This document shows positions 19,722 to 28,553 of a stretch of 64,000 bases of DNA, one piece after another. The translations under genes and the position numbers were made by a program. Every line of letters starts with the position of its first letter. The first letter of the stretch is position 1. Source of the DNA: Cognatundibacterium curvum (lineage in GTDB: Bacteria; Pseudomonadota; Gammaproteobacteria; Burkholderiales; Burkholderiaceae_D). The notes below the pieces were generated by a model, which worked only from the letters and a program-made list of their open reading frames with translations, was not told where the DNA came from and searched no databases. The stretch is taken from positions 372,001-436,000 of the forward strand of contig NZ_JACOGD010000001.1 of assembly GCF_014284235.1 (NCBI RefSeq), given 5' to 3'.

Positions 19722-19752
19722 CAAAAAAAACCGCTGACTGCTGTCAGCGGCT
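19722..19752 (-). terminator. Rho-independent terminator of the phytase-like lipoprotein gene
   Basis: On the minus strand GCCGCTGAC-AGCA-GTCAGCGGT is followed by a run of eight T. It lies about 20 nt beyond the stop of the minus-strand gene at 19773. Confidence 0.85.
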
Positions 19753-19772
19753 TCCCGGAAAAACTGTTCGTA

Positions 19773-21860
19773 TCAGGATGGAGTATTCAAATCCGCCAGT
19801 TTTTTATTGAACTTGAACAGCCAGATACGGTTAGGACGTTCACTGTCCGCACCGCGTGCAACGCGCATGGTATTGCCAGCGGTACAGCCCAACGCACCGG
19901 CGGTCGTCGTCAGTGCGCCGTTCGCGTCAACAGTACATTTCGTGACATCAGCACCCGGAATGATCGCACCGTTAGGATCAAGGATGACGGTTTTCATGCC
20001 AAAGTCATTATCATTGGTCAGTGCCAGGGTGTATTCATCGACCAGTGCCAAACCTTCGGCTTTTTCTGCCAGCCAGCCTGCATTGTTCAGATCAAATAAC
20101 TGCGTCTTTTTAAGCAGCACGATGTTTGCATAATTCACGCCATTCACCGCTGCGCCAGTCATGCTGCTCTTTTCCAGATCGGTACCCATGGCCGCAATAT
20201 CTGTGACATTGGCGGGTACCTGAACCAGCATCAGCTTATTGAAGGCTTTGCCATTCGGGTCTGTGCCCTGCTCGATCACGATGAATTTGCCATTGCCCAG
20301 CGAGACCATGTCACCCAGTTTGGCATTGCCGGTTTTGCCTGCGCTGTATTGCGTGCTGTCGATAGGATAGGCGTACAGCCTGGTTTTTTCAGTGGCTGGA
20401 TCGAATTCGACCCAGCGGTTGAATTTTGCGTAATCTTTGATGCTTTCATTAGTCGCGACATTCGCACCGGGCACGATATAGCTGGCTTTACCATCATCGA
20501 GTGGGCTCTGCACGAAACCATTGAGCTTACCGGTTGCCACGTCCAGCGACAGGCCTTCCATGCCACGGTTAGCACGGCGTTTGAGCAATACCGCAGGCAA
20601 ATCACCCGCATTGCTGCCTGGTTGGTATTTTTTCTGGATGATGCCGGTATTTACATCGATCTTCAAAATAAAAGGACCGTATTCGTCGGAGACCCATACC
20701 ACACCGCGCGCAGCGTCATAGACGATGGATTCGGTATCGAGGCCATAATCGCTAAACGTCGTTTTGCTATTAGGATCAAAACGCGCGGCGTCATTCAAAG
20801 GTACCTCAGCCGAAGAGCCAACTTTGCCGGCAGCGATAGACAGGCCAGATGCGTTGATAGTGCTGCTGAACTTAATCGGCGTGCTTGATTTCAGAACTGC
20901 GCCGTCTTTTCCTATGCTGATCAGACCAAATGAAGGCGTAAAACTTGGCGATGGAAAGAATTTCGCATCGCTGGTTCCTGTTGCACCGGGCGTCACGACA
21001 GAATTCGGCACCTTAGGGCCATCGCCATTCGGACCACGGTCGGTGATGCCATAAAACTCCAAAGAGCCATCGGCTGCCTTACCTTTGAAGGTCAGGCCAG
21101 AGCCATAAGAAGGCAGGAAACCCTTAGGAAACGCGGCCTTGACCGCGGCATTACTGCCTTCGTAAGGAACAAAGAAATTATCTGCAGCCTGTATCTGATA
21201 ACGGGTGACACTGGCACTGATACTGCCCAGCGCATTGGTTTGGGTCACGGTATGCACCACAGGTGCGCCCAACTTGGACGCCAGAGTGTCTTCAAAATGC
21301 TCGCGTACCAGGGTGCGGCGATCAGCATCGACACTAGGCTTTTGTACATTCGCTGGCAGCTTGTCCAGCGTTGCCGTCAGCGCGGCATTGAAAGCAGTGG
21401 CACTGGCATTGAAATCCAGTGTTTGTGTAGCTAATGCAGTTTTGACGGCAGCCGGGATTTTGATGCCAGTCGCCGTATCATTATCCTCGTCCAGCAATTG
21501 CAGGAACAACAGACGATTGACCACATTGTCATCCATCACATTGGTGGATGCAGCCAGTGTCAGTGGTGTGATGCTGGCCGCGCAAGGCGCAGAACCGAGT
21601 GCGACGCCACCAACAGAGAACGTAAGCGTTTCACCCTGATTGCAGCTAAAGCCGCCATTGGCCGTGGTGCTGAGTTTGCTGCCTGCGCCTGCCGTATAGT
21701 CCAGGCCTTCTACTGCAGCATCCAAAAATACGCCATTCACAGCGACAGGCGGTGTCGCTGGCGTGCTGTTAGAGGTGCTCGAATTGTTGCTGCCACAGGC
21801 GGTCAGCAGTGTGGCGGCGGCCAGGCTGCTCAACATCAGGGTCTTGCTGCTTTGCTTCAT
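19773..21860 (-). CDS. Lipoprotein with phytase-like esterase domain
   Basis: 695 residues from the ATG at 21860 (SD GAGG upstream; longer extensions lack signal features). Signal peptide with lipobox LLTACGSN. Residues ~40-110 form a small domain (FLDAAVEGLDYTAGAG...) often placed before catalytic domains in Burkholderiales lipoproteins. The rest resembles the 'esterase-like activity of phytase' family: SLEFYGITDRGPNGDGP, DTESIVYDAARGVVWVSDEYGPFILKID, RANRGMEGLSLD and LALTNDNDFGM. Substrate unknown; a secreted, lipid-anchored phosphoesterase or esterase role is likely. Confidence 0.75.
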   Translation of the reverse strand: MKQSSKTLMLSSLAAATLLTACGSNNSSTSNSTPATPPVAVNGVFLDAAVEGLDYTAGAGSKLSTTANGGFSCNQGETLTFSVGGVALGSAPCAASITPLTLAASTNVMDDNVVNRLLFLQLLDEDNDTATGIKIPAAVKTALATQTLDFNASATAFNAALTATLDKLPANVQKPSVDADRRTLVREHFEDTLASKLGAPVVHTVTQTNALGSISASVTRYQIQAADNFFVPYEGSNAAVKAAFPKGFLPSYGSGLTFKGKAADGSLEFYGITDRGPNGDGPKVPNSVVTPGATGTSDAKFFPSPSFTPSFGLISIGKDGAVLKSSTPIKFSSTINASGLSIAAGKVGSSAEVPLNDAARFDPNSKTTFSDYGLDTESIVYDAARGVVWVSDEYGPFILKIDVNTGIIQKKYQPGSNAGDLPAVLLKRRANRGMEGLSLDVATGKLNGFVQSPLDDGKASYIVPGANVATNESIKDYAKFNRWVEFDPATEKTRLYAYPIDSTQYSAGKTGNAKLGDMVSLGNGKFIVIEQGTDPNGKAFNKLMLVQVPANVTDIAAMGTDLEKSSMTGAAVNGVNYANIVLLKKTQLFDLNNAGWLAEKAEGLALVDEYTLALTNDNDFGMKTVILDPNGAIIPGADVTKCTVDANGALTTTAGALGCTAGNTMRVARGADSERPNRIWLFKFNKKLADLNTPS

Positions 21861-22018
21861 TTGATTAACCTCAAGAGTAGAAAAGTTTGCACAAAAATGA
21901 ATGCCCGCAATGTACTCCTGACGCATGACTTGGCGATGACAAGGCTAAATTGCCCTGTCATCGTCAAGTCACCTACTGCTCTTACAGTATGCGCTCCTCA
22001 CTCAATGGAGTCGCTGCC

Positions 22019-22876
22019 ATGTCGAATTCTGCTTTCCCCCGTGTTCTTTACAGCGCCGCGCTGAGCTTAGCGCTCAACATCGCGCTGCCACTCTGCCCTG
22101 CTGTCGCCGCCAGCAATATGGTGCCCGACTACGAAGTCAAGTTACTTATGAACCCGAATGTCGTGCTGGATGCTGACCACAAACTGAAGAGCACAGTCCT
22201 GGCCACCTTTAATATGCCCGCCAGCGTCACCAAAATGAACGTGCAGTTCATGGATAGCAATGACAAAGAAATTTATAACAATGGCTGGATCGCGCGCATA
22301 CGCAAAATCGAGGGCGACAAGGATTTTGAACTGAGCTACAAAAAACGCTACGCCATCGACAATGGCAATATCAATGAAGCTCTGTACAAGGCCAACGCAG
22401 AAGGATTTGACGTATCGGATAAGAATTACGAAGCCCAGATCGAATGGGGCTACCAGAAGAAAACCTTGAGCATTACTAACAGCAAGATGGATAGCAAAGC
22501 CGGTTACAGCGGCATGGACCTGCCATCCAACAGCGATGCGCGCAGCCTGCTCAAAAAGAATGTGCCGGGCAAAATGAATAACTGGCTGTATCCGGGTTGG
22601 GGCTTGTCTATGCTCGATAACTCGCGTAAGTACGGCCCGGTACTGGCCAAACGCTCAGTCGGCAGCTGGAGCGGCATGACCCTCTACATCGAAGTCTGGC
22701 CCATCCTGAACGCATACGGCACAGGCACCGACTACATCGTCGAAGCCTCGTTCAAGACCAAAAGCGAAGCCACCGCATCGGCCAAACACAACGAATTACA
22801 AGCCTACCTGATCGCCCGAGGCTGGTTCGTGGCCGAAGACTCCCTGAAAACCCAGCTCATCATGGACCGCTACTAA
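22019..22876 (+). CDS. Secreted CYTH-like domain protein
   Basis: 285 residues from the ATG at 22019, chosen because GGAG precedes it and a clean signal peptide follows (ALNIALPLCPAVAAS). The mature part begins YEVKLLMNPNVVLD and contains LKSTVLATFNMP, MNVQFMDSNDKEIYNNGWIARIRK and FELSYKKRYAI, with the pattern of a CYTH/triphosphate tunnel domain (beta strands with alternating K/R/E). Divergent from the phytase-like lipoprotein gene. Function not established; the CYTH match is by eye. Confidence 0.6.
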   Translation: MSNSAFPRVLYSAALSLALNIALPLCPAVAASNMVPDYEVKLLMNPNVVLDADHKLKSTVLATFNMPASVTKMNVQFMDSNDKEIYNNGWIARIRKIEGDKDFELSYKKRYAIDNGNINEALYKANAEGFDVSDKNYEAQIEWGYQKKTLSITNSKMDSKAGYSGMDLPSNSDARSLLKKNVPGKMNNWLYPGWGLSMLDNSRKYGPVLAKRSVGSWSGMTLYIEVWPILNAYGTGTDYIVEASFKTKSEATASAKHNELQAYLIARGWFVAEDSLKTQLIMDRY

Positions 22877-23131
22877 GCCTGCGCTGGTCTGCGCTAGCCT
22901 GAGGCACAAACAGCAACCTACGTAATCAGAAACCGGGCCAGCTCAGGCGGCCTGGTAACTCCTGCATCGTGCGTATATCTTGCCCACGCTGTAACAAGGG
23001 GTGCAAAGTCAAGGTGCGAAGGCTGAAGAAATCTTAAAATCTTTGACTGGTAACGATGGCAGTGCAGACATTGGCCGCTTGTGGCTCTATGTCAAACCAG
23101 GCGCAACTAAATAATTCAGAAAAATCAGTTC

Positions 23132-23160
23132 AACGGGCCGCAAACTTGCGGCCCGTTTTT
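23132..23160 (+). terminator. Terminator hairpin between convergent genes
   Basis: ACGGGCCGCAA-ACT-TGCGGCCCGT followed by TTTTT on the plus strand. It lies between the convergent genes ending at 22876 and 23160 and touches the stop codon of the latter. The rest of the 283-bp gap (22877-23159) shows no convincing gene. Confidence 0.75.
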
Positions 23161-24215
23161 CATCCCAAACTACGTTTCTCTGGTCGCCCCTGTTCATCAA
23201 CCAGGACAACATGCGTCAAGCCTGAAAATCGGTGGCGTTTAATGTCTTCTTCAACTCCTTCGCCGTGCGTCAAGTTGACCCATAGTTGATTTGCTTCGAC
23301 TTGCACCAAAGCTTGCATGTGTTTAAGTATATCGGAGCGTTTGGATTCAGCGATATGTAAGGCATAACGATGTAAATCTGCGTTGGGCGTGAAGTGTGCT
23401 CCCCAACTAGCTTTATACCAAACTATGCCATTCCCAAACACGGGTGGCGTAATACCCAGATTAATCGCAGAAAAACCTAGCTCTATGTTTAGGCTGATCA
23501 TCTTGTGATACAACAGAGCATTCAATTGACGCATACGCTCTTTGTCCGCGTACACTGCTGGATGTAAGCCCAATTTATTGAAATATGTCGCCCCTGAAAT
23601 ACGCGGTTTAAGCAATAGAAAACCACCCAATCTCTGTCCATTTTGCGTAACAAAAATCAAATGCGAACGTTCAGCTTGCGCATACAGATTTTCAAGCGTA
23701 TCCAGATACGCATACTCGCCATGACGTGTACGCAAATAAGGAATCAACATTTGTGTATGAAATTCACGATAGTCGTCTAAGCTCAGGCCTTCCTCAAAGT
23801 AGGCCTCGCTTTTCAATGCCTGCTGTACGCTACGCCGCGTATTGCCGCGCAATTGCGCCATGAAACTCTCCATGCTGGCTGGCAGCGGCAAGATCGCCTC
23901 TAAATAGTCGGGCAACAGCAATGTTGGACGCGTTTGCCAAGGCAGATGCGGAGTCAAGACTACATCAGCGGAACCATAACGTTGCATTGCTGCTTGCAAG
24001 CGTAAAGGCTGAAAAGAGCCCAAGGACTCTTGCTGATAGCCCGGATTCAAAAACGCATCGGCTAATAAATTGCTGGAACCATAGAACAATAAATTCAAAG
24101 GCTGATCGGTTTGCCTTAAGCTACCCGTAAAACGGGTGACGCTCCATTCGGATCTGCTCAATAAACTTTGAGCGTAGCGCAGGTATTTGCGTAATTCCAA
24201 TAAGTATGCCTGCAT
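23160..24215 (-). CDS. FemAB/GNAT-fold acyltransferase-like protein
   Basis: 351 residues if started at the ATG at 24215 (an in-frame ATG at 24320 would add 35 residues of unlikely composition). The segment FMAQLRGNTRRSVQQALKSEAYFEEG and the later GQRLGGFLLLKPRISGATYFNKLGLHP and INLGITPPVFGNGIVWYKASWGAHF resemble the double-GNAT (FemAB/BioF2-like) acyltransferases. Substrate unknown. It is the last ordinary gene before the cassette array and occupies the place where an integrase gene would be expected. Confidence 0.55.
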   Translation of the reverse strand: MQAYLLELRKYLRYAQSLLSRSEWSVTRFTGSLRQTDQPLNLLFYGSSNLLADAFLNPGYQQESLGSFQPLRLQAAMQRYGSADVVLTPHLPWQTRPTLLLPDYLEAILPLPASMESFMAQLRGNTRRSVQQALKSEAYFEEGLSLDDYREFHTQMLIPYLRTRHGEYAYLDTLENLYAQAERSHLIFVTQNGQRLGGFLLLKPRISGATYFNKLGLHPAVYADKERMRQLNALLYHKMISLNIELGFSAINLGITPPVFGNGIVWYKASWGAHFTPNADLHRYALHIAESKRSDILKHMQALVQVEANQLWVNLTHGEGVEEDIKRHRFSGLTHVVLVDEQGRPEKRSLG

Positions 24216-24382
24216 AAAAATCCGTAAAAAAATTGATCGAATAACTTGCGAGCATTCAAGCTGGATTTGGATAAGAGTCAAAGTCCTGTTCGATGAAAAT
24301 TCACAATACTTGTGCCGCATTTTAAAGAAGCTTGGTGTAAATTTTCAAGCCCCTGCACTTCAGGTGTATATAAACGTTAGGC

Positions 24383-24628
24383 ACATCGTATTGATTGAGT
24401 GAGTTTTCAGGCCATCAGTCAAAACATTACACACCAGACTCACCTTCGTTTTTGACACAAGCAACTGCTGATAGCCTGTTTCTTTATTGCCAATTCCATC
24501 TCCCCGCTTTACAATCATTCATCTTTTTTTTCAGAGTCAGCATGCGTTATGGGTCACCGTTCAACTACCAGCCTAACGAACCGTTGCAGCGGATCGTCTG
24601 CGGCGCCCGCTGAACTCATACGTTAGAG
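24383..24628 (+). repeat. Dispersed 260-bp cassette, copy 1 (attC 24571-24628)
   Basis: First copy of the recurring gene-poor cassette. It begins after R' GTTAGGC with ACATCGTATTGATTGAGTGAG, then TTGACACAAGCAACTGCTGA, CTTTATTGCCAATTCCATC and the promoter-like GCTTTACAATCATTCATC, and ends in an attC with CCGTTGCAGCGGATC / CCCGCTGAACTC arms. A 25-codon ORF (ATG 24549, TAG 24624-24626) ends in the R' box. This copy lacks about 14 bp after TCAAAACATTACAC compared with others. Confidence 0.9.
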
Positions 24629-24637
24629 CGCACGTAA

Positions 24638-24928
24638 ATGGAACGCGTCAAAGGCTTATCTACCGCCCCGACTGAGGTCGACGAGCTACAAGAAATCGCT
24701 CGAATAGCAACCCGAGTAGCACTTGAAGAATACGAGCGCATTCCAGTAGAGTGGGACAAAAACCTCACTCTGGGCACTTACTTTGATGGAGACGACAAAA
24801 TCTTTGAGCTTTACATTGCCGCTGAGCGCCCTTCGGAGGCTGTAGTAATTAGTTCGGCCCGCGTAAATCGCAAAATAAAGACTGCGAGCGTTGCCATCTC
24901 AAATCTGGCAAAGAAAGCAACTCCGTGA
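24638..24928 (+). CDS. Hypothetical cassette protein (96 aa)
   Basis: Begins 10 nt after the attC of repeat copy 1. No signal or membrane segment. Sequence includes DELQEIARIATRVALEEYERIP and LGTYFDGDDKIFELYIAAERP, giving an alpha then beta pattern. Not recognised. Confidence 0.7.
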   Translation: MERVKGLSTAPTEVDELQEIARIATRVALEEYERIPVEWDKNLTLGTYFDGDDKIFELYIAAERPSEAVVISSARVNRKIKTASVAISNLAKKATP

Positions 24929-25012
24929 CCTTGCAGTCAAGGCCGCTCCCTCCGGTCGCTGGACGCAGCGCGATAAAGCGCCGCGCAGCGCCACTTACCT
25001 ACATCGTTAGGC
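24926..25012 (+). repeat. attC site
   Basis: R' GTTAGGC at 25006; arms GGTCGCTGGACGCAGCGCGATAAAGCGC form the variable stem. Same family as the site at 28987-29076. The R'' box is weak. Confidence 0.8.
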
Positions 25013-25030
25013 GTCACCAAGAAAGAACTC

Positions 25031-25489
25031 ATGACCTTCACCTGCCGTAAACCTCTCCTGCTGGTTGCAGTTGCTACTTTGCTTTCCTCATGCACCTCGA
25101 CCCCGGCACTGAACGAACCGGACGAGGCCTCGTTGGGCCGCTCAAAATTCTCGCCGGTCGAAGTTTGCAGGATCTCCGGCAAAGACGAGTATCTGGCTCG
25201 CTTGGTCTGCGAGTCTGGCGACCGGATTGAGATCGGGCAACGCGGGAATGTCGGCCCACGCACCGAGATGAAGTCGAACGCGACTCAAGATGAAGTGCGC
25301 GAGATGATTCGCCGCAATCTCCAGTACTCGTCGCCCGCCGCTGGTGTACCCGACTACCACATAGTCGATGTCTATCCCGTCAAGTGCGGCGCAACGGTCC
25401 GATTTGTTTACCTGGACATGTACCACTGCGACAAACCGTCGCCACAGAATGCTCCACGTGGGTTCAAGCTTCTGCCCACTCAACGCTAG
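25031..25489 (+). CDS. Putative lipoprotein (152 aa) cassette
   Basis: Signal peptide with lipobox LLSSCTST. The mature part has four further Cys (VCRIS, LVCESGD, VKCGATVRF, MYHCDKPS). It would be exported and lipid-anchored. Function not recognised. Confidence 0.75.
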   Translation: MTFTCRKPLLLVAVATLLSSCTSTPALNEPDEASLGRSKFSPVEVCRISGKDEYLARLVCESGDRIEIGQRGNVGPRTEMKSNATQDEVREMIRRNLQYSSPAAGVPDYHIVDVYPVKCGATVRFVYLDMYHCDKPSPQNAPRGFKLLPTQR

Positions 25490-25504
25490 TGCCGCGCGAG
25501 TTAC

Positions 25505-25552
25505 GCCTAACCACTCGCTCAACCGGACCCGCTACGGCAGGCAGCGTAAGGC
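25505..25552 (+). repeat. attC site (short, altered R' GTAAGGC)
   Basis: R'' GCCTAAC at 25505; R' appears as GTAAGGC at 25546, one base off the consensus. Confidence 0.65.
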
Positions 25553-25560
25553 GCTTCCTC

Positions 25561-25803
25561 ATGCCACGAATGAAAGTACTCGCTCGAACAACGCTGATGT
25601 GCGCGTTGGCGCTCACAGCTTTTTGCTGCCAAGCGCACCTGATTACCCCCTATGCAAGAGCGCAGGAAAACATCAAATACTTCAACGAGGCTCTTGCGCA
25701 GCCGGAAAAATCAGACTATTTCCGAATACTCGTAGAAGTTCAGCGCGGCAAGCTGAACGAACACTTGTGGCTGAACCGAGTGAGGTTGGACGGAAACATC
25801 TGA
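25561..25803 (+). CDS. Small secreted cassette protein (80 aa)
   Basis: ATG at 25561 (or 25570) follows the attC directly. N-terminal signal-like stretch LARTTLMCALALTAFCCQAH, then AQENIKYFNEALAQPEKSDYFRILVEVQRGKLNEHLW, an amphipathic helix-like segment. Not recognised. The 87 bp to the next attC carry no gene. Confidence 0.6.
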   Translation: MPRMKVLARTTLMCALALTAFCCQAHLITPYARAQENIKYFNEALAQPEKSDYFRILVEVQRGKLNEHLWLNRVRLDGNI

Positions 25804-25890
25804 GAAGAATCTGCCGAACAAATGTCATACTGGAACATCGCATGCAAGCCCCCAAAATAAGCAACAAGTCAATCTTCGCTTGGGGTTTGC

Positions 25891-25959
25891 GTCTAACTGG
25901 GCGTTCAACAGGACGTCAACCCGCTTCGCGGCTTACCACCTGTTAACTCTGCGTTAGGC
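25891..25959 (+). repeat. attC site
   Basis: R'' GTCTAAC at 25891, R' GTTAGGC at 25953, with GGCGTTCAACAGG / CCACCTGTTAACTCTG arms. Confidence 0.8.
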
Positions 25960-25981
25960 AGCTGTAGAGGAGCCACACGAA

Positions 25982-26326
25982 TTGGCGATGCAAATTTATC
26001 CATTCCCGGTGATGCCAACTCGCCCGTGTGCTTTCTGTCTATGCTTACAAGATGGGCGCGTGTTTGCCGATTTTGATTTCGATGCCGAAGGACTTGTATC
26101 TCTTCGGAGGATCTCATTTGATGGCTACGGGTGCTGCAAACCGACCCTCCCAACCCAAAAAATAAACCTTTCCGATTCAGTCCAAATCAGATCAATGGTC
26201 GATTCTCACACTCAGGAGCAAGATGGGGTCGAATATCCTGAAATTGAGCAGATTCTGCGCAACTACTTCAAGGCGAACTTTGAGGTTCTTTGGGAAGATG
26301 CTTTGAAAGATCACGAGCTGGTTTGA
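25982..26326 (+). CDS. Hypothetical cassette protein (112-114 aa)
   Basis: GAGGAG lies 9 nt before a TTG (25982) and 15 nt before an ATG (25988); either may be used. Soluble, with clustered Cys (CAFCLCLQDG, GYGCC). Not recognised. The start context AATTGGCGATG recurs at another cassette gene (30412). Confidence 0.65.
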   Translation: MAMQIYPFPVMPTRPCAFCLCLQDGRVFADFDFDAEGLVSLRRISFDGYGCCKPTLPTQKINLSDSVQIRSMVDSHTQEQDGVEYPEIEQILRNYFKANFEVLWEDALKDHELV

Positions 26327-26373
26327 TTCAGCGCCTGGAGCCAAAGAATGCGTACAGAGATCTCGCACCAGCC

Positions 26374-26439
26374 GCCTAACCGCCCAATGCACTCGACGGT
26401 ACCGCTGCGCGGTCCCGCGAGTGATTGCGATCGTTAGGC
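26374..26439 (+). repeat. attC site
   Basis: R'' GCCTAAC at 26374, R' GTTAGGC at 26433; central GGTACCGCTGCGCGGTCCCGCGAGTG. Confidence 0.82.
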
Positions 26440-26698
26440 ACATCGTCTTGATTAAGTGAGTTTTCAGGCCATTAGTCAAAACACTATTCGGAACTTTTTA
26501 CACCAGGCTCACCTTAGTTTTTGCCCCAGGCAACTGCTGACAACCTGTTTCTTTATTGCCAATCTCATCACCCCGCTTTACAATCAGTCATCATTTTTCA
26601 TCAGGGTCAGCGTGCGTTATGCATCACCGCTCAACTAGCAGCCTGACGAACCGTTGCAGCGGATCGCCTGCGGCGCCAGCTGGACTTTCACGTTAGGT
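26440..26698 (+). repeat. Dispersed 260-bp cassette, copy 2 (attC 26641-26698)
   Basis: Starts ACATCGTCTTGATTAAGTGAG after the upstream R'. Core CTTTATTGCCAATCTCATCACCCCGC and GCTTTACAATCAGTCATC are conserved, but the TTGACA of other copies reads TTGCCC here. attC R'' GCCTGAC, R' GTTAGGT. The 25-codon ORF is open and ends in R'. Confidence 0.9.
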
Positions 26699-26711
26699 TG
26701 TACAGGTCACC

Positions 26712-27191
26712 ATGTACCAATACCGCATAACAAAGTACGACCCAAACCATCGCGATCCTAGTGGCGCTTACCCCGTTGCTGGTTGGACTTCGCGCTCAGA
26801 CATAGGGAAGTCATTCGGTGGCGTACGTCTGACCGAGGAAAACTATCTCCACGTTGAGCAGGCTTATCTAGAAGCTGCAGCGGTATTTCTACGTGAAGCG
26901 AGAATCTCTGAGCTCACAGTCATTGGCCTCGAAAATCACGGCCAAACACCCAATGTACCGCAGGACGGGAGCTGCATAAGGGCTGAAGATGTGCCAGCAG
27001 TCTTGCGATCGCTACTGAGAGAAGATTTCTGGTGCAAGCTGGAGTCTCCAACCGCATTCATCCACGTTGGCTACGACTACTACATGTACATCGGAACTTC
27101 AATTCAGAGCACGGACGCCTGTGCCATCGCGCAAGCCAATGGGCTTTTCGCAGAGGCGTTCAAGTCTCCATATGCGCAAAGTGCGGCCTAA
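26712..27191 (+). CDS. Hypothetical cassette protein (159 aa)
   Basis: Begins MYQYRITKYDPNHRDPSG, with GWTSRSDIGKSFGGVRLTEENY, a helix (VEQAYLEAAAVFLREARI) and AFIHVGYDYYMYIG. Soluble alpha/beta protein. Its stop codon lies inside the R'' box of the next attC. Family not assigned. Confidence 0.75.
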   Translation: MYQYRITKYDPNHRDPSGAYPVAGWTSRSDIGKSFGGVRLTEENYLHVEQAYLEAAAVFLREARISELTVIGLENHGQTPNVPQDGSCIRAEDVPAVLRSLLREDFWCKLESPTAFIHVGYDYYMYIGTSIQSTDACAIAQANGLFAEAFKSPYAQSAA

Positions 27192-27244
27192 CCCTTCCTT
27201 CAAGCGGCCCCGTCCGGCGGCGCCCGTTAATTCGAACGTTAGCC
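27186..27244 (+). repeat. attC site
   Basis: R'' GCCTAAC at 27186 (overlaps the upstream stop codon), R' GTTAGCC at 27238. Confidence 0.82.
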
Positions 27245-27263
27245 TCCTGAAAGGAATCACATA

Positions 27264-27659
27264 GTGTTTCTTCTAGTACTAAACGAAAATCAATCTTCTG
27301 CATTTTTAGGCAGGCCTTGGATATCCATAGCTGTGGGAAGCGCGCTTACCGGAATAGCCGCACTCTTTGGTGGGCTCTCTCTCTATTTGGCCGCTGCTCT
27401 GATACTTCCAATTCTTGAGTGCGCGCTTCGGTATGGGGCGCGACTTCGGGTGCCACGCGCAGCACTGCTTCCGTTGGCGGTCACTGTATTTCTCGCTCAC
27501 GCAGCATTTCTCGCCTTTATGCAAGAGGGCGCGATTGGAGCGCAGAAACTCGCTGTTAACATTGCTTATGTCTTTACTATCGTTATCGGTGCTGGAATAG
27601 GCAGCTTGTTATTTCGGCGAGCAATCGTTGCTGCAAAGCTTCCTGAACATGCCGAGTAA
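27264..27659 (+). CDS. Small integral membrane protein (131 aa) cassette
   Basis: GTG start at 27264 with AAAGGA upstream. Four hydrophobic segments (around SIAVGSALTGIAALFGGLSLYL, LLPLAVTVFLAHAAFLAF, AYVFTIVIGAGIGSLLF). Inner-membrane protein of unknown function. Confidence 0.7.
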   Translation: MFLLVLNENQSSAFLGRPWISIAVGSALTGIAALFGGLSLYLAAALILPILECALRYGARLRVPRAALLPLAVTVFLAHAAFLAFMQEGAIGAQKLAVNIAYVFTIVIGAGIGSLLFRRAIVAAKLPEHAE

Positions 27660-27674
27660 CTCAATGGCACAGCT

Positions 27675-27737
27675 GGCTAACCTGTCGTTCGAGCGGGACG
27701 CCGCAAAAGTGCGGTGCCCCTCAACTTTACGTTAAGT
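27675..27737 (+). repeat. attC site
   Basis: R'' GGCTAAC at 27675, R' GTTAAGT at 27731; central GCGGGACGCCGCAAAAGTGCGGTGCCCC. Confidence 0.75.
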
Positions 27738-27997
27738 AAATCGTTTTGATTGAGTGAGTTTTCAGGCCATCAGTCAAGACACTCTCCGAAATTTTTTGCA
27801 CCAGCCCCACCCCTTTATTTTGACACAAGCAACTGCTGATAGCCTGTTTCTTTATTGCCAATTCCATCACCCCGCTTTACAATCAGTTATCATTTTTCAT
27901 CAGGATCAGCGCGCCTTATGTCTCATCGCTCTACGACCAGCCTGACGAGCCGTTGCAGCGGATCGCCTGCGGCGCCCGCTGAACTTAAACGTTAGGT
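27738..27997 (+). repeat. Dispersed 260-bp cassette, copy 3 (attC 27940-27997)
   Basis: Starts AAATCGTTTTGATTGAGTGAG; contains TTGACACAAGCAACTGCTG and GCTTTACAATCAGTTATC. attC R'' GCCTGAC, R' GTTAGGT. 25-codon ORF open to the R' TAG. Confidence 0.9.
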
Positions 27998-28004
27998 GGC
28001 TCGT

Positions 28005-28403
28005 ATGGCGCTTCAGTGTCCCCAATGCAAGAGCGAGTCGGTAGTACGTCATCCTGGCGAACCTAGGTCGATGGAACGGTTCACTTGCTCCACGTGTGGG
28101 AACGAGTTCTTCGTGCATTGCTACTACATTATTGGCGAACAACTCAACCCGGAACCCGTTGATCTACTACTTTGTAGCTATCGACCATCAGAGGCCATGA
28201 ATCGTGCAAAGGCGAGAATTCATCTTGAGCACTTGCTTGCCAAGTACGAACCACATCGACGGGGGAGTCTGAGTCAGCAATACTTGATCAATGCTCCGGT
28301 TTGGGTTCTCGGTGTCTTGCGTCGAGATGAGTTCGAGAGCTTTTCATCGGAGGCTGCTGTGCTGGGTCTACACATCGAGGCTGAAATTGAACCGTCACGT
28401 TAG
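28005..28403 (+). CDS. Zinc-ribbon cassette protein (132 aa)
   Basis: ATG at 28005, with AGGTGG from the attC R' box acting as a plausible SD. N-terminal zinc ribbon LQCPQCKSES...FTCSTCGNEFFV (two CxxC pairs), then a helical region. A role in nucleic-acid or protein binding is possible. Family not assigned. Confidence 0.75.
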   Translation: MALQCPQCKSESVVRHPGEPRSMERFTCSTCGNEFFVHCYYIIGEQLNPEPVDLLLCSYRPSEAMNRAKARIHLEHLLAKYEPHRRGSLSQQYLINAPVWVLGVLRRDEFESFSSEAAVLGLHIEAEIEPSR

Positions 28404-28456
28404 TCATTTGTTCACCCCGTCGCTAGGTTACCTTCTGGCGTCTAGTCGCGGCAGCA

Positions 28457-28514
28457 ACCTAACATTCCCTCCCACGGGACTGCCTACGGAAGCCCGTGAA
28501 GTCAGGCGTTAGGC
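28457..28514 (+). repeat. attC site
   Basis: R'' ACCTAAC at 28457, R' GTTAGGC at 28508; arms CCCACGGGACTG / GAAGCCCGTGAAG. Confidence 0.78.
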
Positions 28515-28553
28515 ACCTTTATCCTTTATGTTAAGCCCGAGACAGGCAGCTAC

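Noticed and set aside
23056..23289. 77-residue ORF at the end of the CYTH-like gene region
   Set aside because: Runs across the terminator hairpin and antisense into the FemAB/GNAT-like gene.
24216..24375. A full attI site at the left end of the array
   Set aside because: Only one R'-like box is visible; without integrase and known binding repeats attI cannot be asserted.
24395..24613. Longer ORFs (60-73 residues) through copies of the 260-bp unit
   Set aside because: They begin at different places and in different frames between copies and are broken in several; only the 25-codon ORF is consistent.
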